A stretch of 64,000 nt of DNA from NCBI GenBank assembly GCA_036351775.1, contig JAZBPX010000034.1, positions 1 through 64,000 of the forward strand, in the 5' to 3' direction. The notes under the pieces were generated by a model. It made no database searches. It worked only from the letters and a program-made list of their open reading frames with translations, and had not been told where the DNA came from. The translations under genes and the position numbers were made by a program. Source of the stretch: Pacificimonas sp036351775 (GTDB taxonomy: Bacteria; Pseudomonadota; Alphaproteobacteria; Sphingomonadales; Sphingomonadaceae). Shown piece after piece: positions 58,044-64,000 of the stretch (the stretch's first letter is position 1; each line of letters starts with the position of its first letter).

Positions 58044-58796
58044 TCAGGTCGACAGGTACCGCCGCTCCTCGCCCTCCAGCACCAGCGCCGTCAACACGCC
58101 GCTCGCATAGGCTCCCGTATCGATCCCGGTCCGGTTCTTCTGCTCGTCGACCCCTTTGGAGATCGTGTGGCCGTGCACGACATGCACCCCGAAGCCCTTG
58201 CGGTGGCGGAGGAATTCATTGCGTATCCACATCAGGTCGCGCTCGTCCTGCTTCTCCAGCGGCACGCCCGGCTTGATCCCGGCATGAACGAACAGATAGT
58301 CGCCGACCCGGTAATCCAGCTTCAGCGCGCGCAGGAACTTCGCGTGTTTCTTGGGCAGCGCTTCGCGAAACGCGGCAACGATGGTTTCCGGATCGCCTTC
58401 CCGGACCAGTTTCCGCTTCACGCCCCAGCTTGCCAGCGCCTCGTCGCCGCCATTGTCCAGCCACGCCTTGAGGTGATGATTTTTCCAGTCGTCGTTATCC
58501 AGCAGATTGACCGCGAAATAATCGTGGTTGCCCTTCAGATAGACCCAGCTGTCCCCCGGCTCCGGCCCCTCGATCAGGCGGTCAATCACGTCGGCGCTGT
58601 CCGGTCCCCGGTCGATATAATCGCCCAGGAAAACGATCTCGCTATGGCCCTTATAGCCGTCGAGGTCCGCTGCGATCATATCCAGCAGCCGGTCGAGCAG
58701 GTCGCGCCGCCCGTGAATGTCGCCGACAGCATAAACGCGCACGCCGTCCGGAACCTTGGGCAGGATCTTCTTCTTGCGCTTGAACAGGAATTTCAT
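58044..58796 (-). CDS. Serine/threonine-type metallophosphatase
   Basis: The 250-residue PPP-type phosphatase has VYAVGDIHGRRDLLDRLLD, VFLGDYIDRGPDSADVID, YLKGNHDYFAVN and VHVVHGHTISKG. These are the four metal-site motifs of the prokaryotic PP1-like (PrpA/ApaH-related) enzymes. A basic N terminus (MKFLFKRKKKILPK) precedes the domain. Substrate unknown. Confidence 0.9.
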   Translation of the reverse strand: MKFLFKRKKKILPKVPDGVRVYAVGDIHGRRDLLDRLLDMIAADLDGYKGHSEIVFLGDYIDRGPDSADVIDRLIEGPEPGDSWVYLKGNHDYFAVNLLDNDDWKNHHLKAWLDNGGDEALASWGVKRKLVREGDPETIVAAFREALPKKHAKFLRALKLDYRVGDYLFVHAGIKPGVPLEKQDERDLMWIRNEFLRHRKGFGVHVVHGHTISKGVDEQKNRTGIDTGAYASGVLTALVLEGEERRYLST

Positions 58797-58925
58797 GGCC
58801 GCCTAGCTAATCCGATGCCGACGCGGCGCAAGGCTTGTTACCGCGCCGGAATCCTTGACTTCGCCCCGCCTTGCCCCTATCTGCGCGCTTCATTTTTCCC
58901 AAGATTTTTACCGACAGGCCGCGCA

Positions 58926-59051
58926 ATGAAAGTCCGCAATTCTCTGAAGTCGCTCAAGAATCGTCACCGCGACTGCCGCGTCATCCGCCGCCGCGGCCGC
59001 GTTTACGTCATCAATAAGACGAATCGCCGCTTCAAGGCGCGCCAGGGCTGA
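58926..59051 (+). CDS. rpmJ: 50S ribosomal protein L36 (zinc-free isoform)
   Basis: The 41-residue protein (MKVRNSLKSLKNRHRDCRVI...) is the B-type L36 found as the main copy in many alphaproteobacteria. It has only one cysteine, so the zinc ribbon of the classical isoform is absent. It is followed 26 bases later by a HAD hydrolase gene. Confidence 0.95.
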   Translation: MKVRNSLKSLKNRHRDCRVIRRRGRVYVINKTNRRFKARQG

Positions 59052-59077
59052 GCCCCTTTCCGGCGCGGACCGGTTCC

Positions 59078-59698
59078 GTGGCCGCATCCAGACAGGTCGA
59101 CGCCGTCATCTTCGACGTGGGGCATGTGCTCTACGACTGGGATCCGCGCTATCTCTACGCCAAGCTGATCCCCGATCCGGACCGACTCGACTGGTTCCTC
59201 GATAATGTCGTCACGAAAAGCTGGCATTACCAGCATGATATGGGCCGTCCCTTCGCTGAAACGGGACCGGAGCTGATCGCACAATATCCCGAAGAAGCCG
59301 ACCTGATCGCCCTCTACGGCCCGCGCTGGCTCGAAACCATCGGCGATCCCATGCCGGGCATGATGGACCTCGTTCGGCGGATCGACGAGGCGGGCCTTCC
59401 CCTGTTCGGCATCACCAATTTCTCGGCTGAGTTCTGGACCATGTTCCGCCCCACCGCGCCGATCTTCGATCGCTTTCTGGACATCATCGTCTCCGGCGCG
59501 GAAAGGATGATGAAGCCCGACCCGGCCATCTACGCCCTCGCCGAACGCCGCTTTGCCGTCGATCCGCCCCGCGCCCTCTTCATAGACGACCAGCCGAGGA
59601 ACATCGCCGCCGCCAAGGCCCACGGTTTCCACGCCCACCGCTTCGAGGGACGAGACAGCCTCGACGCCCGCCTCGAAACGCTCGGCCTAGCTCTCTAG
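59078..59698 (+). CDS. HAD-superfamily hydrolase
   Basis: The 206-residue haloacid-dehalogenase-like phosphatase has motif I AVIFDVGHVLYDWDPRYLY, motif II GITNFS, and motif III/IV MMKPDPAIYAL with LFIDDQPRNIAAAKAHG. It resembles the YihX/epoxide-hydrolase-domain subgroup that dephosphorylates small sugar phosphates. The start is GTG at 59078. Its stop abuts the stop of the convergent DUF6265 gene. Confidence 0.9.
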   Translation: MAASRQVDAVIFDVGHVLYDWDPRYLYAKLIPDPDRLDWFLDNVVTKSWHYQHDMGRPFAETGPELIAQYPEEADLIALYGPRWLETIGDPMPGMMDLVRRIDEAGLPLFGITNFSAEFWTMFRPTAPIFDRFLDIIVSGAERMMKPDPAIYALAERRFAVDPPRALFIDDQPRNIAAAKAHGFHAHRFEGRDSLDARLETLGLAL

Positions 59699-60199
59699 CT
59701 AGTCGGCGCGGCGATGTTCGAAGAGCTCGGTGCGAAACCCGTCCCGGGTTTCCATCCGCAGGCCGACCGTCATCGTCCCGTCGCGATTATTGCGGAACGT
59801 CGTGCCATCGAAATAGGCGATCGTGCCCTCGACCGCGACCAGTGGAAAGTCGACCGTTTCATCTGCCGCTTTGTCTTCCCACGCGGAAAAATCGCGGTTG
59901 AAGTGCCGCACGCGGAACATCAACGACCCGTCCCGCTCCTCGAAAAGCATGAGCTCGTAAAACTGCGGTACACCCTCGCGGGCATAGCGGAACATGCCCA
60001 TCATCTGTCCGCCATATGCGGGCGCATAGACCTCCTCGACCGCGCCGCCGAGTCCTTCACCGATCCAGCGCCCCTCTATCCAGGCTATGTCCGCGAGCGT
60101 TGCCGCGCCAGGGCCTTCACTCTCGGACAGGCTGTGAATATCGGGTGCCTCGGCAAAGGCGGCGAGGCTCAGCAGCGCCAGCGCAAACAGCCTGATCAC
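59699..60199 (-). CDS. DUF6265 family exported protein
   Basis: The 166-residue protein has a signal peptide (MIRLFALALLSLAAFAEA) and a lipocalin-like beta-rich domain (ADIAWIEGRWIGEGLGGAVE, GQMMGMFRYAREG, FYELMLFEERDGSL) as in DUF6265. It starts with GTG at 60199, overlapping the pyk stop by four bases, so it is translated with pyk. Function unknown. Confidence 0.8.
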   Translation of the reverse strand: MIRLFALALLSLAAFAEAPDIHSLSESEGPGAATLADIAWIEGRWIGEGLGGAVEEVYAPAYGGQMMGMFRYAREGVPQFYELMLFEERDGSLMFRVRHFNRDFSAWEDKAADETVDFPLVAVEGTIAYFDGTTFRNNRDGTMTVGLRMETRDGFRTELFEHRRAD

Positions 60200-61647
60200 T
60201 CGGCGTACCCCTTCAGCTCATCGTCGCTGATCCGCGTGATGTGGAGAACGTTCGTCGAGCCCGGCGTTCCGAACGGCACGCCCGCCATCACCACCATCCG
60301 GTCGCCCGGCGCGCCGAGGCCCGTGCGCATCGCAATCCGCCGCGCCTTCCCGACCATCTCCTCGAAATCTGAAACGTCGCGCGTTGTCACCGCGTGCACG
60401 CCCCATAACAGGCCCATCCTCCGCGCCGTTTCCCGCGCCGGCGTCATCACGAGCAGAGGCACCGGCAGCCGCTCCCGGCTCGCCCGCCGCGCCGTTGATC
60501 CCGACGTCGTGAAACAGGCCGCCAGCGCGCAGTCCACCGTTCGCATCACCGACCCCGCAGCCGCCGAAATCGCGTCCGCCGTCGTCGGCTGCGGCACGGT
60601 TTCGGTGAACGCGATATGCTTGCCGTAAAGCGGGTCCGCCTCGGCTTCGAGCGCGATGGCGTTCATCATCTTCACCGCCTCGACCGGATACTTCCCGGCG
60701 GCGGTTTCCGCCGACAGCATGATCGCATCGACGCCCTCGTAAATGGTGTTCGCCACGTCGCTGACCTCTGCCCGCGTCGGCGCCGGGTTCGTCACCATCG
60801 AATCGAGCATCTGCGTCGCCACCACCACGGGTTTCCCCGCCCGGCGCGCCAAGCTCACGATCTCCTTCTGCACGCGCGGCACCGTCTGCGGCGGCATTTC
60901 GACGCCAAGGTCCCCGCGCGCGACCATCAGGCCGTCCGACAGCTCCAGAATCTCGCCAAGGCTCTGCAGTGCCGTCGGCTTCTCGATCTTCGCCATCAGC
61001 GCCGCGCGGCCCGCGATCAGGCGGCGCGCCTCCGCCACGTCATCCGGGCGCTGCACAAAGCTCAGCGCGATCCAGTCCACCCCCTGGTCCAGCGCGAAAT
61101 CGAGATCGCGGCGGTCCTTGTCCGTCAGGGCTGGCAGCGGGATGGCGGCATCGGGCACGTTGACGCCCTTCCGGTCCGACAGGTCCCCGGCATTCTCCGC
61201 GACCGTCTCGATCCGGTCCTCCAGAACCCTGGTCACGCGCAGCACCAGCTTGCCGTCGTTGATCAGCAGCCGGTGGCCCTCCTCGGCAGCGGCAAACACC
61301 TCCGGATGCGGCAGCGGCGCGCGCTTCTGGCTGCCCGGCGTTTCGTCCTGGTCGAGCGTGAAAGAATCGCCCGCCGCCAGCGTCACTGGCCCGTCCGCGA
61401 ACGTCCCCAGACGGATCTTCGGCCCCTGCAGGTCGGCAACGATCGTCGTTGGCCGCTCCGTCCGCTGTTCCAGCGCGCGGATGGCGGCGATCGCGCTCTT
61501 GTGATCCTCATGCGTCCCGTGGCTCATGTTCACGCGAAAGGCATCCGCGCCGACCTTGAACAGGCGTTCGATCGCCTCCGGCTCCCGGCTTGCCGGTCCC
61601 AGCGTGGCGAGAATTCGTACCTTGCGCTGACGCGGATCGATACTCAC
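60196..61647 (-). CDS. pyk: Pyruvate kinase
   Basis: Pyruvate kinase makes ATP and pyruvate from phosphoenolpyruvate. The 483-residue protein has KVRILATLGPASREPEAIER, the signature LMAKIEKPTALQ, GLMVARGDLGVEMP, VVATQMLDSM and IMLSAETAAGKYPVEAV. The start is GTG at 61647, preceded by a strong GGAGGT; the longer frame upstream overlaps the divergent DUF1244 gene and is rejected. Downstream it is coupled to a DUF6265 gene. Confidence 0.96.
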   Translation of the reverse strand: MSIDPRQRKVRILATLGPASREPEAIERLFKVGADAFRVNMSHGTHEDHKSAIAAIRALEQRTERPTTIVADLQGPKIRLGTFADGPVTLAAGDSFTLDQDETPGSQKRAPLPHPEVFAAAEEGHRLLINDGKLVLRVTRVLEDRIETVAENAGDLSDRKGVNVPDAAIPLPALTDKDRRDLDFALDQGVDWIALSFVQRPDDVAEARRLIAGRAALMAKIEKPTALQSLGEILELSDGLMVARGDLGVEMPPQTVPRVQKEIVSLARRAGKPVVVATQMLDSMVTNPAPTRAEVSDVANTIYEGVDAIMLSAETAAGKYPVEAVKMMNAIALEAEADPLYGKHIAFTETVPQPTTADAISAAAGSVMRTVDCALAACFTTSGSTARRASRERLPVPLLVMTPARETARRMGLLWGVHAVTTRDVSDFEEMVGKARRIAMRTGLGAPGDRMVVMAGVPFGTPGSTNVLHITRISDDELKGYAE

Positions 61648-61740
61648 GTCGCTACCTCCAAAACCGTATGGCGCTGCCCGTCCCTGTAACCACCGCTGCG
61701 ATGGGCAAGCGCCGCCCATTTGGCAAGCGAAGGATCGGTG

Positions 61741-62052
61741 ATGATCGACGAAAAAACCCGGACTGAACTGGAGGCGGCTGCCTTCCGCAGGCTGGTCGCG
61801 CACCTCCGCCACCGCACGGATGTGCAGAATATCGACCTGATGGGCCACACCGGCTTCTGTCGCAACTGCCTTGGCGACTGGTATCAGGAGGCGGCGGCGG
61901 AGAAGGGCATTGACCTGTCAAAGGACCAGGCCCGCGAAATCGTCTACGGCATGTCGCCCGGCGAGTGGAAAGCGAAGCACCAGGCACCGGCAACCGAAGA
62001 ACAGGTGCAGCGCATGAACGAGAGCGTTGCGAAGAATCGGCCTGCGGCCTAG
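61741..62052 (+). CDS. DUF1244 family protein
   Basis: The 103-residue protein matches DUF1244 (AFRRLVAHLRHRTDVQNIDL, GHTGFCRNCLGDWYQEAA, IVYGMSPGEWKAKHQ) with a conserved Cys-X2-Cys that may bind metal. The ATG at 61741 is used. It is divergent from pyk and followed 64 bases later by gapR, a common alphaproteobacterial pairing. Function unknown. Confidence 0.88.
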   Translation: MIDEKTRTELEAAAFRRLVAHLRHRTDVQNIDLMGHTGFCRNCLGDWYQEAAAEKGIDLSKDQAREIVYGMSPGEWKAKHQAPATEEQVQRMNESVAKNRPAA

Positions 62053-62116
62053 CAAGCCCGACTTCGCAAGCCATCAGCGCCCGGCGCGCGCCTCCTACGA
62101 ACGAAAGTCCTGCCCC

Positions 62117-62362
62117 ATGGCCGATTCCAACCACTCCGCCGAACAGCTCCGCCTCTTCATCGAACGCATCGAGCGGCTTGAGGAGGAGAAGAAGGCCATC
62201 GCCGACGACATCAAGCTCGTCTACGGCGAAGCGAAGGGCGAGGGCTTCGATCCCAAGACCATGCGCACCGTCGTCCGCCTGCGTGCGATGGACCGCAATG
62301 ACCGTCAGGAACAGGAAGCCCTCCTCGATACCTACAAGGCGGCGCTCGGCCTGGCGGACTAA
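62117..62362 (+). CDS. gapR: Nucleoid-associated protein GapR (DUF2312)
   Basis: GapR binds overtwisted DNA ahead of replication and transcription forks and stimulates topoisomerases, as shown in Caulobacter. The 81-residue coiled-coil protein has the family core RIERLEEEKKAIADDIKLVY, EAKGEGFDPKTMRTVVRLR and DRNDRQEQEALLDTYKAALG. The ATG at 62117 is the family start. Confidence 0.93.
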   Translation: MADSNHSAEQLRLFIERIERLEEEKKAIADDIKLVYGEAKGEGFDPKTMRTVVRLRAMDRNDRQEQEALLDTYKAALGLAD

Positions 62363-62371
62363 CGAGGCCAC

Positions 62372-62480
62372 CACCTAACCTCCCCCCCCGAAAGCGGTGG
62401 AAGGACGCGCAAACCCTCGACCGCCTTCGCGGGGGAGAGCCTGCCCCCCGCGAAGGCGGGGGGGGGGGCCAATCGAAGTG
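62372..62480. repeat. GC-rich palindromic repeats downstream of gapR
   Basis: Two hairpin units of the cctcccccc...gcggtgg / ccgcgaaggcgggg family follow the gapR stop codon. They belong with the elements at 6533 and 50148. Confidence 0.7.
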
Positions 62481-62663
62481 GTGGAAGGATGTTCGTCGAT
62501 CTGACGGGTAATGTACCGGATCGATGGGCCACCTAAATTCAGGCGGCCGATCACGCTGCGCCTGGCGCGCGGAACCAGCAGTTATTTCTTCCTATCGCGC
62601 AGACGCCCCCCTGATAGGTGCTGGGCCCAGGATCTCTGTGGGCGCGGTGATGACAAAGGGAAC
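62481..62663. other. Intergenic stretch with no recognised feature
   Basis: This completes the roughly 300-base gap between gapR and the acyl-CoA dehydrogenase gene. Apart from the repeats before it, I see no gene, hairpin with T-tract or promoter motif here. Confidence 0.4.
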
Positions 62664-63785
62664 TTAGAACAGCATTTCAGCCAGCTTCGCCTTGTGGCTG
62701 CGCGCATCGCCGTAGCGGGTGGCGTTCCAGATCGCGCGGCGGCGGTGCAGGCCGGCGTCGCAGTCATAGGTGAAGCCGAACCCGCCGTGGAACTGGATGC
62801 CCCGGTCGGCGGCGTAGCTATAGGCCTTCTCGGCCTGCGCCTTCGCCATCCGCACGGCCACCTCTCCGCGGCCCTGATCGCCGAAACTGTGCGCGGCGGC
62901 ATAAAGGTGCGACCGGGCCCTTTCATGCAAAATGAAGGCGTCGACCAGCGGATGCTTCAGCGCCTGGAAACTGCCGATCAGCTTCCCGAACTGCTTGCGC
63001 GTTCGCAGATAGTCGGCGGTGTAATCGATTACCCGAAACGCACCGCCCACCATGTCGGCGGCATAAAGGACCGCGCCGACCATCTCGCCGTGCGCCAGCG
63101 CTTCCTTGGTCCGGTCCACATCAAGGAGCTCGTCGCCGCCGACTTCGAAACCGGACAGCGTCAGCTCATAGGCCCGGCGCGTATCATCGATAATCCGCTC
63201 CCGCCGCAGTGCCCCACCGGGCAGGTTTTCGCGCTCGATCAACGCCAGCCGCCGCCCGTCCCGCGTGTCGAAGGCGATCAGGATGCGGTCCACCTGCGCC
63301 CCGTGCTCGACCAGTGTGGCCTTCCCCGAGATCATGAAGCCGCCGCGCTCATTCTCGCCGAGCGCCGTCATGTCGTCGCCGTCTTCACCCAGCGCCGTCG
63401 TCAGCGACAGGTCGCCCGCCGCCACCTTGGGCAGCAGCGCCTCCTTCTGTGCGTCTGTCCCCGCCTTCAGCAGGATCTGCGCCGCCACAGTGCACGGAAT
63501 GAACGGCACCGCCATCAGGTGACGGCCCATATGCTCGGCGACCGGCACGGCCTCGCCAATGCCAAGCCCCGCGCCGCCAAAGTCCTCCGGGATCGCGATG
63601 CCCAGCCAGCCAAGCTGGCCGATTTCCGCCCAAACGTCCGGATCGAAACCCGCTTCGTCGTCGATCAGCGCCCGCACCCGGTCGATGGGGGAGCGGTCGC
63701 GGCACACCTGTGCCGCCGAATTCAGGATGTCCGCCTGTTCCTCGGAAAGGCCAAGCTGGCCAAGGCTCGATGCAATGTCGTTCAT
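62664..63785 (-). CDS. Acyl-CoA dehydrogenase family protein
   Basis: The 373-residue protein has the acyl-CoA dehydrogenase fold (IAIPEDFGGAGLGIGEAVPV, DYTADYLRTRKQFGKLIGSF, GIQFHGGFGFTYDCDAGLH). The FIADE-type glycine-rich end differs from the enzyme at 48961, suggesting a subunit of a heteromeric dehydrogenase like those used on steroids or branched acyl-CoAs. Its start (ATG 63785) is close to the end of another acyl-CoA dehydrogenase gene upstream, from which a palindromic repeat separates it. Confidence 0.9.
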   Translation of the reverse strand: MNDIASSLGQLGLSEEQADILNSAAQVCRDRSPIDRVRALIDDEAGFDPDVWAEIGQLGWLGIAIPEDFGGAGLGIGEAVPVAEHMGRHLMAVPFIPCTVAAQILLKAGTDAQKEALLPKVAAGDLSLTTALGEDGDDMTALGENERGGFMISGKATLVEHGAQVDRILIAFDTRDGRRLALIERENLPGGALRRERIIDDTRRAYELTLSGFEVGGDELLDVDRTKEALAHGEMVGAVLYAADMVGGAFRVIDYTADYLRTRKQFGKLIGSFQALKHPLVDAFILHERARSHLYAAAHSFGDQGRGEVAVRMAKAQAEKAYSYAADRGIQFHGGFGFTYDCDAGLHRRRAIWNATRYGDARSHKAKLAEMLF

Positions 63786-63805
63786 GCGTTTGATCCCGAA
63801 AACCC

Positions 63806-63904
63806 CGTCATTCCCGCGCACGCGGGAAACCAGTCTCGGCGAGGGCGAAGCCGAGCCTGCTTCGGATGCCGCGCGGCTGGATTCCCGCGTACGCGGGAAT
63901 GACG
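63806..63904. repeat. Palindromic element, cgtcattcccgcgcacgcgg type, copy 2
   Basis: Arms cgtcattcccgcgcacgcgg and cgcgtacgcgggaatgacg enclose a core with ggcgaagccgagcctg, the inverse of the core in the element at 35552-35652. It lies between two same-strand acyl-CoA dehydrogenase genes. Confidence 0.85.
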
Positions 63905-63921
63905 GAACGTAGCCAATTCCA

Positions 63922-64000
63922 TCACCGCGTTTTCGGCAGGCCGAGCACATGCTCGCCGATGATATTGCGCTGGATCTGGCTCGTCCCGCCGCCGATGGTG
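63922..64000 (-). CDS. Acyl-CoA dehydrogenase, C-terminal end only (cut by window edge)
   Basis: The last 26 or so codons before the edge encode TIGGGTSQIQRNIIGEHVLG and then LPKTR and a stop at 63922. This is the typical C terminus of acyl-CoA dehydrogenases (GGTSQIQRNIIGE). The rest of the gene lies outside the window. With the gene at 62664 it probably encodes the partner subunit of a heteromeric dehydrogenase. Confidence 0.88.
   Translation of the reverse strand, partial: TIGGGTSQIQRNIIGEHVLGLPKTR

Overview
The window is high-GC, gene-dense DNA from an alphaproteobacterium. Supporting signs are gapR (DUF2312) beside a DUF1244 gene, class II fructose-bisphosphatase near recJ, the zinc-free L36 isoform, two promoters matching the alphaproteobacterial general-stress consensus (GGAAC-N16/17-CGTT), and many short palindromic intergenic elements. 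A sphingomonad-like or Parvularcula/Caulobacter-like lineage fits, but the order cannot be fixed from sequence alone. No phage, transposase, CRISPR array or origin was seen.

Layout. 1-9.7 kb: an N-terminal-nucleophile acylase, a fused osmolyte ABC transporter, ruvC-ruvA, glpX, an enoyl-CoA hydratase, recJ and tRNA-Glu. 10-11 kb: a membrane fatty acid hydroxylase and paired repeats. 11.2-26.8 kb: an unusual surface/secretion island. It holds a CsgG-like/SH3 protein, an exported caspase-like protease, a lipoprotein, a two-component system, a Slam-like outer-membrane barrel, a 1938-residue FecR-repeat-barrel protein and an exported TPR-CHAT protease. 26.8-30.7 kb: a stressosome operon (rsbR-rsbS-rsbT-SpoIIE phosphatase-histidine kinase) behind a likely sigma-EcfG promoter. 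30.8-35.2 kb: a small operon with a second fatty acid hydroxylase and arfB, then glnK-amtB behind a sigma-54 promoter. 35.7-39.2 kb: a CsoR-controlled metal cassette with an intact PPOX gene at one end and a decayed PPOX copy at the other. 39.2-50.1 kb: tldD, GSTs, a stress-promoter small gene, msrA, a GDPD lipoprotein and an acyl-CoA synthetase/dehydrogenase pair. 50.3-55.4 kb: leuC, leuD and leuB, interrupted by a DUF559 nuclease-like gene, a membrane protein and a metallophosphoesterase. 55.4-64 kb: envelope proteins, galE, a phosphatase, rpmJ, pyk, DUF1244-gapR and two acyl-CoA dehydrogenases, the last cut by the window edge.

The most interesting units adjoin each other. The 11-27 kb island joins two clan CD proteases (caspase and CHAT, both with export signals) to a candidate Slam translocon and its probable giant passenger. 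The stressosome operon next door may couple to the PhyR-NepR-EcfG general stress response, because it ends in a HisKA_2-type kinase and starts at an EcfG-type promoter. Both readings are inferences from domain content and motifs seen by eye.
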